Program-made: the position numbers and the translations under genes
Shown here: piece by piece, positions 13,137 through 25,224 of the stretch
How positions within the stretch are numbered: the first letter of the stretch is position 1
Layout of the letters: each line of letters starts with the position of its first letter
The notes under the pieces: generated by a model
The model's database searches: none
Told to the model about the DNA's origin: nothing
The model's input: the letters and a program-made list of their open reading frames with translations, nothing else
Assembly (NCBI GenBank): GCA_033239525.1
Contig: BSYO01000024.1
Location: 10,935,991 to 10,999,990, forward strand
DNA length: 64,000 bases
Direction: 5' to 3'
Source of the DNA: Nepenthes gracilis
Taxonomy: Eukaryota > Streptophyta > Magnoliopsida > Caryophyllales > Nepenthaceae

Positions 13137-13463
13137 GTTTGTAGATGAAGGAGAATCCTCTGTCTGTAATAAATTCTACACGCATTCTCTCTCCACTGCC
13201 TCCTTCAAATTGGGATTGAGACTTCAGAGCACTTCCTGCCCTTCTTCCCAAATCTCCGCTCCGCTGTAGGTGTGGATGCTAAGAAGACGACAAAGTCTTG
13301 TCATTTGATTTCTTCAGCATCGAATCCTCAAATTTGGCAGAGACGTCGTTGGCAAGAAGAAGATCAACTACCACGTAAAGACGCGCCGAGATTGGAGTTC
13401 CGCCCACCTGTAAAAGCTGAACGAAGTAAAATCTGATCAGGGAGACAGGAAGAGGCGGAGTAG

Positions 13464-14405
13464 ATGAGGTGTAAGAAACACTCATCCGACCCCAGTAGCA
13501 GCGTTGGGGCCTGCGCTTCGTGTCTTCGAGAAAGCCTTCTCTCTCTCATCGCCTCCCAGTCCAACGACGAAGCTCAGGCCCTGCAAACACCGCCGCCGGT
13601 GGGAGAAGATCGAAGGAAATCGGATCCGAATCCGCCGCCTCTCGTATTTCCTTGCTCCGTCTCTCCTTATGTCTCTCGCCGGAATTTCGACACCACCACT
13701 AACTGGTCCACTCCCCACCGCTACAACCAACGCCACCGCAGGACGGTCGCCGATCATTTCTTTGACACGCCAGGAGATAGCGCCAACGTCTGCAAGAAGA
13801 AGCAGCGGAGTAGATTCGGCTTTATTTGGAACCTGTTCAGATCCAGATCGCAGAAGCTAGATCGTTCCGGTCCGGATTCCGATCCTTGGGATTCGAGGCA
13901 ATCTTGCGAGGCCTCGCCATCGTCATCTTCCTGGATTTCCGGCTTCGGTCACCGCCGTCGCCGGAAAAATCAGTCGAGTTTATTCTCGCTCGACGAGGCC
14001 TCTTACGCCGTTGGACAGAAGCATTTTCGGAGAGACAGGGGAATGTCGCCGCAGATTCCGGACGAGTGGGAAGGACCGCCGTCTCCTAGAAATCACTCGC
14101 TCGAGTCGGCGCAGGAGGGGATGAAGACACCGAGGTCAAGACAAGCTACGACGACACCGACGGCGACGCCCAGTCACCGCCGAGCGAAGCCTAGTCCAGG
14201 GCGCAGCAATGTAGCGGAACTGTGGTTCTGCCTGAGCCCTCTAGTGACTGCCGGCGGGGCTAATCGCCATTGCAGCGGCCAGGATGCCGCATATTCCGGC
14301 GAGATCAGGGTTTCCGGGAAGCCGCATCTCTCTACCGCGGCGTCTTTTTGCGCAAACCGGTCGAGAAAGCTCGCTGATTTTGGGAGGTGGAATCACAACC
14401 GTTGA
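13464..14405 (+). CDS. Plant-specific uncharacterised protein, 313 aa
   Basis: A complete single-exon frame from ATG to TGA in a sharply GC-richer island. I recognise the two ends as conserved in a family of unnamed land-plant proteins of about this length. The N-terminus (residues 1-33) begins MRCKKHSSD and holds the CASCLRE motif at 17-23, with Cys/His residues that might bind metal. The C-terminus (287-313) reads PHLSTAASFCANRSRKLADF, then GRWNHNR, preceded by a 'FCLSPLV' motif. The middle is rich in Ser, Arg and Pro, including 'SPYVSRR' and a basic stretch after residue 110, and looks disordered. There is no signal peptide or membrane segment. Function is unknown; the basic, Ser-rich make-up would suit a nuclear or regulatory protein, but that is a guess. 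The start is supported by the conserved N-terminal motif. Overlapping frames on both strands are shadows. Nothing indicates pseudogenisation. Confidence 0.88.
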   Translation: MRCKKHSSDPSSSVGACASCLRESLLSLIASQSNDEAQALQTPPPVGEDRRKSDPNPPPLVFPCSVSPYVSRRNFDTTTNWSTPHRYNQRHRRTVADHFFDTPGDSANVCKKKQRSRFGFIWNLFRSRSQKLDRSGPDSDPWDSRQSCEASPSSSSWISGFGHRRRRKNQSSLFSLDEASYAVGQKHFRRDRGMSPQIPDEWEGPPSPRNHSLESAQEGMKTPRSRQATTTPTATPSHRRAKPSPGRSNVAELWFCLSPLVTAGGANRHCSGQDAAYSGEIRVSGKPHLSTAASFCANRSRKLADFGRWNHNR

Positions 14406-16375
14406 CTTGGGATGCAAATCGATCACACCCCTCCGATGGACGTTGTTTGAAGTACGATCCTGCCCTTCATGTCTGCGCATTTTGATTGATTTCCATTATA
14501 GTTTTTGCGATGTTCATTGCTTAAAGAAATTTGAATATTCATATGAGAGAAGTAAACGACGAGGACGGACAACCACGTGATAATCATACAATGTTCACAT
14601 ACAGAATTTTCCTCTTGGAATCACCAACAATTACTGCTGACGTCATATTGTCATTTTAAAACTCTGAATTAATGACGTTTTAAAAATTACTAAAATTAAT
14701 TAATTTTTATTTACCTGTCAAAAAAAAAAAAACAACAACAAAATAAAATAAATAATATTCAAATATTTCTAATGTTATTTATTACGTGCCTTAGGAATTC
14801 TTCTTAAAGCCACACCAACTGATTTTGTCTGTTTTGGAAAAATCTAACTCTCACGTTTGTTATTTCTTAGTCTAAATTAAAAAAAATAATGATAGAAGAG
14901 GATAAGGTGGTGCCCCAAAAATTAAATAATGAGAGTTAAAAAATGGACTGATTTAATTTTTTAATTATAATTTTTTATATTAATTAAATAATTATATTAT
15001 TTATTATTAAAAATATTATTTAATTTTTATTTATTCTTAGAAAATATTATTTTTATTTGTTTAATATTAATAGGATGATTATAATTAAAAATATTTAAAT
15101 TAATATCCTTTCTATTATGATAGAAAATTCAAATCTGAGTTTGATAACTAGTAACTAAGAAAATATGAATTTGGGGGTCACTTATTCTTAAAAGGATATA
15201 TACTCGATAAATTTTTAATATTTAATATTAAATTAAAAATTAATTATCGAGATTTAAAGATATAAAAAATAATATATAATATTTTTATAGATTTAACTTA
15301 TGGTGTTAATATACATTAGATATCTCACATAACAGAAAAAATAAAAAATAACTATATATATTGTTGCGTCCGGGGACTCGGGGTCTACGAGCAATACGAG
15401 TGTTTAGGGGTGATGGATGTGGAGAGGGATAAATTAAGGCTAGGTTTTTACGTGAAAAACCTTCTTTGAATGAGGAGGAAAAATTACGATGCTCTGAGCC
15501 TTTAAAAATACTTCATTATTTAGATAAAAGTCTTTACAGAATATAAGCATTTAGAGTAGATATTTTATTTATTAAATTTTTTATTCAGCAATTAAAATAG
15601 GAATGTACTAAATACACATCTTTTAAAGAAAATGGACCCACCAAAAATAGTAACGCCATAATTGCTAATCGCAGAATGAAATTAATTCATCATATTATTA
15701 TAAATTTTTTACACAAAGCAAATAATATTTTATTAAAAAGAATCCATAATTTTGTGAATTTAGATTAAATTTTAAATACATAATCCCATGATTATACAAC
15801 AATATTTAATATTAAAAATTAAATTTATATTCACATATTCAATAAATTAATTTTGTTAATTTTGCCAGTGGGTTAGATATAATGTTGTTGTCAGGCAGGT
15901 GGGATGTGATCAATGGAGAAAGCTTGGCCTGGTGAAGTGGAGTTCAAAAGTCACAATCTCGGCTGGAGCAACGGGGCGATTTTTAGAATATTTTTTAATT
16001 ATTTAACTTTACGTAATATTTAATTAATTTATTTATATTATTAAATTTTCATTTAAAATATTAAATATTATATTAAATTAACTGGTTAAAAAATATTACA
16101 AAACAACTTCATATCATTTCTATTCATAAGCACAGTCTCAATGTGTTATATACTTTTTTTTTTTTAATTTTTAATCATATATTTTAAAATAAATAAATTT
16201 AGTTTAATTATTTTTAAAAAATTAAAAATTATTTAAAATTAATTATTTTAAAATAATTAAATTAAAATTATTTATTTAAATTAAAAATATAACGAGCTCA
16301 TTTATATTTTTAAAAGATAAAAGCTCCCTTAATTTGTCATCATGTGCGTGTTGTTGATTTGGTTTAGTAAAAGGG
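14406..16375. other. 3' flank of host gene and AT-rich spacer
   Basis: The first 300 bases are probably the 3' untranslated region; an AAATAAATAATA stretch near 14740 could serve polyadenylation. No further gene is seen. A phrase 'tttttacgtgaaaaaccttc' near 15446-15465 recurs in variant form near 37931. A non-AT patch at 15880-15980 has no recognisable content. Confidence 0.45.
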
Positions 16376-16386
16376 CATATTTTAGC

Positions 16387-16528
16387 AGAACGGGGATCCT
16401 GTTCCGCGGAGTAGGATTTCATCCCATAAAAATTTTTTTTTTTTTTTGATTTCAAATTTCACTACAAATAAAAAAAAACCTTTTTAAGGGGCGAAACATC
16501 CTGCTCCACGGAGCAGGATCCCCCAATC
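16387..16528. mobile_element. Foldback (MITE-like) element, 11-bp target duplication
   Basis: Terminal inverted repeats of about 30 bases: 'ggggatcctgttccgcgga' on the left pairs with 'tccacggagcaggatcccc' on the right with few mismatches, around a T/A-rich loop. The 11-mer CATATTTTAGC flanks it at 16376-16386 and 16529-16539. A 9-11 bp duplication with inverted repeats points to the Mutator superfamily. At 142 bases it has no coding capacity and would depend on a transposase elsewhere. Confidence 0.85.
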
Positions 16529-16539
16529 CATATTTTAGC

Positions 16540-17673
16540 TGGGCATTAAATTTTAGGGGAAGACAATTAATAATTTTCCTATGAATTTAATTTTCAAAAT
16601 TATTTCTATTTTTTGGAAAGTGATGTGATTTATAAATTCAAAGTCCATTTTTGGTCAATTTAAAATTATTTCTTTTTTAAAATATCTTTAAATTTGTGGT
16701 CCATTTGAAAATTATTTTTTAAATATTTAAAGATATTTTTTATAATGTAGGTGTTGTGTTGAATCATTTTAGAAAATACTTTATATTATTATATTATATT
16801 TTTTAAAAAATTAGATAACATTAGTCTAATTTAATAAATTTGGAATAATAATTATAAATGGTAAATTATAAAAAATAATTTTCTACTTTAATTTTAAGGT
16901 GTAAACTTTTGTAATAAATCTATTATTTTATATTTTAAAGATTTTCCAACTTCAAGTTTTCTAATATTATTTTAAATTTGTTTAGATAGATAAATATCAA
17001 TTTAATTCAGATGAGTTATATAGCATAATTGAACTCAATTATATTTTATATTACAGTAATATTTAAGTAATGGTTGGATTTGGCCATCTTTGATGTGTAG
17101 GGGTAAATAATGGGATTTGTGTCAGAACTTTTTGTGATTTTACTTTCGAGATTTTAAATTTTTATTGGGATTTTAAAAAATATTATATTATTTAATAAAA
17201 TTTTTAATTCAAAAATAGATATTATAAATATATTTGAAATCGGGTCTAATTTTTTTTTTTTTTTGAATAACTTGGTATTAGTTTTCCTCTATTTATAATT
17301 ATCTCTTTTTCATGATAATTATAGAATTTGTACATAGAAAAAAAATTTTATCTTTATTAATTTTGTGAATAAATCTCACAATAACCACCTTTATTAAAAT
17401 TGTCCTTATAAACATTTACATAATGAATAATTATATAATTTATAAGATAAAAAGAGGATTGATTATTTGATTATATAAATAATATTCTTTCTATTAAATA
17501 TTAGGCTAATTAAAAATAAATCTCTAATAAAATATAATTGGTTATTTCTTATCTTGAGAACGAATCTCATAATAGGCAGTCAAAATTTTAATAGGCATAT
17601 CTGAAGCTATTTGATATAGACAAATTTTGAGAGTTGTGAGGGCTACATATCGTGCTTCATCTTATGGAGACTG
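16540..17673. other. AT-rich intergenic spacer
   Basis: No gene, no long open frame and no repeat landmark that I can support. Composition is extremely AT-rich. Confidence 0.5.
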
Positions 17674-19538
17674 TGTAACACCGTGGTTTTTTAAATCGAG
17701 TTAATTAAACTCCTGATTAAGAGATATCTTTTATTATAAAAATAATAATAAAGATAGCATATTGTGAAGACAAAAATTTGTATAAATATTGAAACTAATT
17801 TCATAAAAGTCCCGGACCATTTAGATTTGGGAGTCACCCTGAGGATAATTCGGTAATTTTCTCATTAATAATTGATGTTAACTTTAGCGCATTATTTTGT
17901 TAATCAGAACGTATTATGAATATATTAAATATGTTTTAGTATGATTGTAAGTTTAACTAAATTAATATGTTAAACTGTGAAGGCCGGGAGAGGCCAAATC
18001 TAGAAAATCCTAGTTGGACAAAACCCTAAAATGCCCATAAATTGTAATACCCATTATCTATTTATAAATTATAATGTTACGAAAATAATTTTGGAGAAAT
18101 TTTAAAATAATGGTATAATGAAAATCTAAAGGAGGATCATTTCAGACCTACTTGGAGTATGATCTGTTAGGCAAGAGGTTAACACAAGTATTCCAAACCG
18201 ATTCTTTGATCTATTTACAAATCCTTTGTTTTAAGTACATTTTTTATTCTAATATACATACATGTGACCATTTAACTTATTCATTTTGAATATTATTATA
18301 TGCATGTGGTTTTCACTTAAGGTTTTGAGATTTTGCATAAGTTTTACTAAATATTTGAGGATTTTGTCCACTTTGTGCAAAATAAATGAATATTTGAAGT
18401 AGTATGTTTGTATACTCAAATATTTATAAAATAAAAGTTATAAAATCATATATTTGGACATTGCATATGATAGTCAATATATGTATTTTGAATCAAATTT
18501 TATTTTATTATTTAATTTGATATTTAGACTTTTTCATATAATAAAAATTTTATACTTTTCTTACAAAAAGAAAAAGTTTTAAGCTTTTTGCTATAGAGTC
18601 CCACAATTTGATAAATATTTTAAAATTATTGTAAGAAATTAAATATAGTAATATATTTGACAACCTAATATATATAAAGAGACTTGAGAATCGTACCTAC
18701 CCCATTGGTAGTAAATGACGTTTGAAGTCATCTATATAGAGTAATATATAGACGGCTCACTTATGAATCTAAATAGTAGTAATCTGGTCTAAAGTTATTC
18801 AAAGTACGTATAACAATTTCTCAAAATTAGTGTTTTAATCATTAATTTTTCAATTTTAGCATTGTTTTGAGTTTTTTTAGAACTTTTACCGGCTTGTGAT
18901 TTAATATTTAACAATTTGATTTTTGAAATTTGTTGTCTTCGTTCAATATTAATATTTGATATTTGGATTTATTCGATTTTGGATTTGGATTTTAAACTTT
19001 GGAGCATTTAGATAATTTCCTACTTTGGACTATTTTAGTATTAGTATATAGATTATGAATTTTGCATACAAAATCGTTATTTAGATTTCAAATATTTAGT
19101 CTTTGGTTGTATTGGATTTCACATATATTTTACAGTTTTTATTCATTTGTTTTGTTTTATTAGATGTGCCTGTTATTACTTATATTAATACTTGTTTATT
19201 TTTATACTCATAATTTGATACTTTTTCTAACTCTTATAGGTTAGAGGGTTTGAAGATTTGTAAGATTTTAGAGGGAAGACATCTAAAAATTTTTGTCATT
19301 AATAGTTTGCATACGGAATTGTATTTGATTTATCTTGAGATTTGCAGTTGGGTTTCGTATGTTTGGGGTTCGATATATGTGTTTATTATTTATAATTTGT
19401 ATTATTTGGGGATTTTGGCTTGGTAGTTGAGTTGTGATTATTATTGTATTATCCGAATTTATACAGATTTGATGTTTTGATTATGAGATTTTAGGTTGTT
19501 ATTTTTTTATGGGTTTGAGTAAAATAGATTTGTTATCA
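17674..19538 (+). mobile_element. Gypsy 5' LTR copy D with primer-binding site
   Basis: Begins TGTAACACCGTGG and ends TTTGTTATCA. Two bases later comes GTATCAGAGATC (19541-19552), close to the usual initiator-Met tRNA primer-binding sequence TGGTATCAGAGC. This marks it as a 5' LTR about 1.87 kb long. The block at 18690-18800 ('agacggctcacttatgaatc') recurs at 22930-22950 in copy E. The internal region that should follow is lost within about 200 bases. Confidence 0.65.
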
Positions 19539-19540
19539 TT

Positions 19541-19552
19541 GTATCAGAGATC
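19541..19552 (+). other. Retrotransposon primer-binding site remnant
   Basis: GTATCAGAGATC matches 10 of the 12 positions expected for priming by initiator-Met tRNA and lies immediately after a CA-ending LTR. Confidence 0.55.
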
Positions 19553-19747
19553 AAAAAATTAATTTAAATTTGTCATATGTCTATTGTTGAGTGTCAATAT
19601 ATATATATATATATATATTGGCCACTTAGAGAGGAAAATAAGAGATGCTGACCACCTTAGCCCTTGAATCATAAGAGCGGAAAATCAAGGCTGAGATTTT
19701 AAAATCCTTGGTCTTCTAACTGCCCTTTGTGACATGCTTGTGAGATA

Positions 19748-19950
19748 CAAATTTATAATTTATAATTTTTATTATGATTAATTAAGTTAAGATAAAAAAA
19801 AATTATTAAAATCAAATAAAGATTTGAGTTAAAGTCAATTTTCTAAATATGTAACGTGCGAGTTTTAATTTATTATTTTGATCATGATTAATCAAGTTAA
19901 GATAAGAAAAATTTTAAGGTCCAATGAAGATTTGGGTCAAATTTAACATT
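19748..19950. repeat. Diverged ~110-bp direct duplication
   Basis: The stretch from about 19748 ('ttataatttttattatgatt', 'aattaagttaagataa', 'gatttgagttaaa') is repeated from about 19860 ('ttaatttattattttgatca', 'atcaagttaagataag', 'gatttgggtcaaa'). The second copy begins with TGTAACGTGCG, so the first copy may be a partial LTR start. Confidence 0.6.
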
Positions 19951-21316
19951 CAGATAGGGTCAAATCAGACTAAGTGATGTATGACTGACGTTTAACATGC
20001 ACACATGCATGTTTTGCGTTAAAGGGTTGTTTTTAAAGGACGCCTCTGGAGTGCTCAAGTATTAATTTATACATTTATTTTATATACATTATACTTCTAA
20101 ACTGATTTTCTGTAATATTACCTATACATGTCTTTACATTTTATTTGAATGCTATTGCATGTTTTTGATTTATATATATATTTTTTAACATGTCTTATAC
20201 TTTAAAATAAAGTGATGAAATTATATTAATTGTAATAATTTTTAGTAATTCTTGTAGAATTTTAGTTGCATGTCTTGAACCTTTAATAATAAAATTCTCC
20301 AAACTTTAAAATATCATCTAACTGTTTAGCACATTCTTGAAATGTTTACAAATATTTTTACATATAAATATTCTTTTGCATGATATCAATTTGAAGAAAT
20401 AAAGAAGAAAACTCTATAATTTGTGAAAAGATAAACATGTTTTCTCTGATTTGAGAAAATATAAAAGATTATTCATATTTATATAGAGTTTTTTTATTTA
20501 TTTATCTACGGACTATTGTAGAAATTAGTAGCGATATATTATGACATGTCTTAATATATTATAGTAATAATTGATATTCGAACTTATTATTCACAGATTA
20601 AAAGCAACATTCATTCTCATCTATAGGGTTATATGTATAACGCCCCACCTAGGGATCTTAATTAATTGTGTGGGCACTTTGATTGCAAAAAATATATATA
20701 ATCCGAATTTTAATTATTTTCTCATTTGTCGATGAGGCTTTATTAATTCTTAGTCCATAAGAATTTATATAATTTGAGCATTTTTTGTTGCTACATTGTT
20801 AAAGGAAGAAATTAAATTGTTAGCCTGAAAATTTATACTTGAATGTTATGGAAATTGTATGAATTTACATTTAATTTTGATCAAGCTCCTACTAGCATGG
20901 TTTTGTTTTAAGTTATATATTTGATTATAAAATTTATATGCATTATTGAATATTTAGCTTACTTTTACTTTTGTTTTTACTAATTTCCTTCAAATTATCG
21001 GGTTTGGATTACTTGTAGGAGTTTGGATTCTGAGTGTCACTCACGAAGAGTTAGATGATGATTATTAGTTCAATTTATGTGTTCTTTTTTAGCAGAAATA
21101 ATGGTTTATATTATTAGTTCTAGTTATTACAATTTCTTATTACAATTCCTAGACTTGGCAATGTATATGTCAATGTTCAAGTGATTTCTTTTTGTTTTTA
21201 ATAGTTTAGTTAAGTTATAAATTCTGAATGATTTAATATTGATAAAATACTTATTTTTAAGAATGTATTGGGATTGAGATTTTTATTCACTTTTAGAGCC
21301 ACTTATAGGTGTAACA
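19850..21316 (+). mobile_element. Gypsy LTR copy F
   Basis: Begins TGTAACGTGCG and ends near GGTGTAACA. Its right half matches copy G (26922-28685) in order: the 'agattattcatatt' and 'atagagtttt' region, 'gggttata', 'tcgatga(g/a)gc/acctta', 'cataagaatttatataattt', and an ending 'agagcca'/'ggagccg' then GTAACA/GTGACA. No coding sequence. No target duplication was found, so it may be truncated. Confidence 0.5.
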
Positions 21317-23900
21317 TTTTAGGTTCTATGATATAATTGACTACTTTATTTGGGGGTCAGTTGTTGATTTTTTACTTACAGTTTTGTTGATGAGTTTTCA
21401 GGTCTTCAGGCTTCATATGAATTAAGGTAATAATTGAATTAATACAAGATGAATTAAGCCTTTTGGGATCAGGGGACGTGAGTGATTGGGTCACATTAGG
21501 TTGAATGACACCCAACCGATACTTGACACAAGCACATGTATATTTTTGGCAGATAAGATATTCTTGATGCATGCTTAAAAGGCGCTTGTGCTCATTTTAG
21601 GCAAATTGCTTATGCTTGCGCTCAAGAGATACATGTGTGTTTTATTTGAAAATTGTTAGAGCTAGATACATGTTAAGGGATGCTCGTGAGCTATACGATT
21701 TCTGTCTTAACGCTTAATGTGTTTCTGATTGACATATTGGCGCCAATTTTCTATATAACTCTTATCTAGTTGATTTTTAGTAATTTGTGTCAGATTTTAG
21801 AGAGAAGTGTAACATTTAATTTTTTATTTAATTGATTTGATATTATCAATTTATTTTGTATTTATTTTAGATATATTAGAAATAATTATGTAATATGAAT
21901 TTGATAAAAATTTGGAGCAAGCAGACTTGGTGCCTAAGGTATGCCCTACGCAAACTTATATGCACTTTTAAAAAATTAGACATGCTTGAGGAGCGAAGTT
22001 TGGGCAAATTGAAGGACACCTGATATGTGCTTAAGGAGTACTCATATGTGATTTTGGCAGATTGCTCAAACTTGAGGAATGTTGTGACAAGCTCGTGAGT
22101 GGCTTGGGTTAGACTCCGTGGCCAATACACCTATGGCGATGCCCGTGTGCTAGTTTGTTTATATAAGAGAACAGAGCACTATTTCGATTATTTCAAGCAG
22201 GAAGGAGGATAAAGGAGGGAAAAGGAGAAGGGGAGGAAGAGAGCAATAGAAAAAAAGGGAATTTTAAGTATCTTTTGGTTAGACCTATCAGATCGAAGGT
22301 TGAAGGCAAATATTCTTAAATTCTATCTTTGGTCTATTTTAATTATCATTTATTTTTACTTTCATTTGATGATTTTATCATACATGATGTCTTTTACTTA
22401 ACCTAGTTTAATTATTCGTGCATGTATGTCATTTTTGCGATGTTATGAAAATGATGTTTTGTGATTTTACTTTAATTTTGTTATTATTTAAAAAGTTTTA
22501 CTTTCTTTATGAAAATGAATAAATATTTTGTGATGTTATGCTTATGTATAAAAATATCTACAAAGAAAAGGTCACAAAAATTTAAATATGGGTCTTGCAT
22601 ATGGTACCCATATATATATTTCGGGTCAGGTTCTATTTTAGTATTTAATTTGATATGTGTACTTTCTCGTATGGTGGAAAGCTTTATATTTGTGCTTCTC
22701 AGTGTGAAAGTTTTATACTTTTTTGCAAGATAAGAAAAGTTGTAGACTTTGTTATAATAACCATTCACGGTTTGATTTTTATAAAAATTATCATAAGGAA
22801 TTAAATAAAACTAATATAAATATATTTGGTTGTCGTAATATATTTAGATAAATTTAAGGATTGAACCTATCATCCTTGGGTAATAAAATAAAATATCGTT
22901 TGTCCCCATCTATAAAGGAGAATACATGGACGGCTCGCTTATGAATCTAAATAGTTGTGATTCGGTTTATGATTACTAGATGTATATATAGCTCTTTCTT
23001 GAAATCATTTTTTGATATTTGGTTCTCCAATTTAAGCATAATTTAGATTTTGAATATGTTCTATTCACATTTGATTTGGATACTCAAGATTTTGATTTGA
23101 GATTTATAGGTTTTGACTGCCATTTAGATTTGAATATCTAATTTAATTGATTTCATATATTTGGATTGTTTAGCTTTAACTTTTGGATTATACCATTTGA
23201 GAATGGAATCACATTTGGACAATTATTAATTTGACATATTGGATGTCTGAATTTTGACTTTTATAGACTTTATTTTATTGATTTGTTCGTTCATTTTGAT
23301 TATAGGCGTACTATTTTATTATGTATATATATACTAATACTTAATAAATATTCAACTCAGATTTTTATTATTTTTACCATTCTATATTGGAGGGCTACAT
23401 ATATCTTACAGGGAGCTTGAACATGGATGTTGATAGAAATTTTATTTATATTTTATAAATATTTATTTTATAATTAGATTGTATTTGTATTGGATGTATT
23501 TTGGTAGCAAGAGGATAATGGATAAACTGATATTAGTATATGTTATTGTTAAAAAACCAGAATTTGAATTATCATGTTATTTGATTATTGTGGCATTTGG
23601 TTTGTGTTGGATCAGTGGCTTGGTTGTATTATTGGTTTGTGACCTTTTCCTTATCGATATTTTGAGCAGATTGCACAAATTTTATTATCTAGACAGATAG
23701 TTCGGAGAGATTTTATAATTGATAATAGTGTTGACTAATATTATTATTATTATTGGTGTCACGTGGATGTTTTGTCAAGTTCTGCTCGGATTTTAAGTGT
23801 TGTATTAGGATGTCCTTTGGGTAGGATTTATTATTTGTGGATTTTTAAATTTATAGATTTTATTTATTTTACCTATTATTTGTCCGAGTTCACAATAAGA
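21310..23900 (+). mobile_element. Gypsy LTR copy E (boundaries approximate)
   Basis: Opens with TGTAACATTTT. It has a U3-like region rich in 'gcttgtgctc' phrases (21570-21650, 21900-22150), a TATA box (TTATATAAGAG at 22159-22169), a GA-rich leader (22200-22260) and the conserved block ending 'gaaggcaaatattc'. Then come regions matching copy D. The leader plus block order is that of the other long LTRs here. Right edge uncertain. Confidence 0.45.
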
Positions 23901-23943
23901 AGAGAGAAAAAGAAAAGAGAAGAAGACAAAGAATGAGATATAG

Positions 23944-24655
23944 TATAATATCTCAAATTTCTATTTGATTTATTTTAGATAAAATTATTATTTTGAATTA
24001 ATTTTAATATTGGGGATCAGTTGGGTTGGTACCTGAAGCGTATCGGTGTTAGCATTTGAGTGCTAATTGGATTATAAAGGAAAAAAATAAAAATAATACA
24101 TACATATATATATATATATATGATGGGGGGCTTTCGGTAGCAAGGGAAAAAAAGGGAAGGAAAGAAAAGGAAAAAAGAAAAAGAATGACTGGAAAAAAAA
24201 ATAGAGGAAGAAGAAGGAAAGAAGGAGAAGAGAAAGAGGAAGGCACAGAGGTTGGTTGTCAATGGAGAGGGAGGCGGCACTAGAGTGCAATGGCTAGGAG
24301 ATGTTGGCATCGTCGCCATCACTAGTCAAGAAATATAGTGGTGTGAATAGAGGAAGGAAATAACAAGCCGAAGGAGGGAGCCGTTGCTGTCGCTAGAGGA
24401 GAAGCAAAAAATTGAAGCAACCAAATCCCTTTTTCCTCTTTGTTGGTACCGATTCTGTACTTACATGTATCAATTCTAATGGCCGTAATCATGAAAAAAT
24501 AGGTATTGGGCAAAAACCGAGCCATGGCACTTGCAATAGAAGAGAGAAGATGTGTGGAAGGAGAGAGAAAGGGCGCATATAAAGAGGAGAGAGAAAAGCT
24601 TGGTTCGGGTACTTTGAAATGTTCTTCTATCAGACCTGCTTGGTATAAGGTCGAG
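23944..24655 (+). mobile_element. Truncated 5' LTR of internally deleted gypsy element C
   Basis: Begins TATAATATCTC and matches the start of the LTR at 25225. It contains the GA-rich leader, a second leader block near 24460-24520, and TATAAAGAGG near 24578. It runs to 'gtataaggtcgag' at 24655, where the other copies continue with a GTAAGTAT/GTAAATAT motif. Here it switches abruptly to internal pol-derived sequence. The open frames on both strands (24017-24322 and others) reflect the purine-rich leader. Confidence 0.7.
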
Positions 24656-25224
24656 TTTAATTGCGAATTGACCATGCGTCAAGGTAGGCACGTAGAATAT
24701 GGCGCGTGAGTTCGCAACTTATGTGGGAAAGTGTATCTCTTGCCTAAAGGAGGAAGCTAAAAGAAGAAGAAACCTTCAAGATTTTGTTTTGGGTTTGCCA
24801 CGAATAGCGAGAAATTTGGTGGCAATTTTGATAATGATGGATAAGTTGATGAAATCGACTCATTATTTGCCAATCAGGATGTCATTCTCGAGATTGGCTA
24901 TCAGCATATTATTGAGATGAGAAGATTGTAAGGTATTCTAATTTTGAAGCTTCTAATAATGATTTAAGGTAGATGATCGATCAGAGTTGTATAATGAAAG
25001 TGTGTGGGCTCAAGGCCGATAGTCACAAGATTTGACTTGAGATTTGACGTAGAAGATTAGACTTGCAATCCGATTTGAGGTTCGATGTAGATGGTCAAAT
25101 TTTCTGAAAGCATGATGAAGAAGTGACTTGGAAGCATGAACATGAAATTCAGGAGAATACCCCTATTTGTTTGAGATTTGAAGTGAGTAAATTTCGTAGA
25201 TGAAATTTTACAAAGACGAGAGAA
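24656..25224 (+). mobile_element. Internal remnant of gypsy element C
   Basis: About 570 bases join the truncated 5' LTR to the 3' LTR. The left part is integrase. The right end (about 25160-25220) resembles the end of a gypsy polyprotein ('YPYLF'-like) and is followed by a purine tract 'acaaagacgagagaa' at 25210-25224 just before the 3' LTR, as expected for a plus-strand primer. Most of gag, protease and RT is absent. Confidence 0.65.
24683..24920 (+). pseudogene. Gypsy integrase fragment
   Basis: The frame at 24699-24920 reads 'REFATYVGKCISC' followed by 'GLPR' and 'MDKLMKSTHYLPIR'. This is the second CxxC half of the HHCC zinc domain and the first-aspartate region of a Ty3/gypsy integrase, where related elements read 'vdRLTKSAHFLP' after a valine and aspartate. 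The first catalytic Asp survives in 'MMDKL'; the second Asp and the Glu are gone. A fragment with no remaining function. Confidence 0.8.

Noticed and set aside
13482..14580. Other frames overlapping the 313-residue gene
   Set aside because: They are shadows of a GC-rich coding region; only the 13464 frame has conserved family ends and a full start-to-stop structure.
24017..24322. Long minus-strand frames rich in Phe, Ser and Pro (also 25269-25717, 25739-25933)
   Set aside because: They are the reverse reading of purine-rich LTR leaders; overlapping frames exist in several registers and none resembles a protein family.
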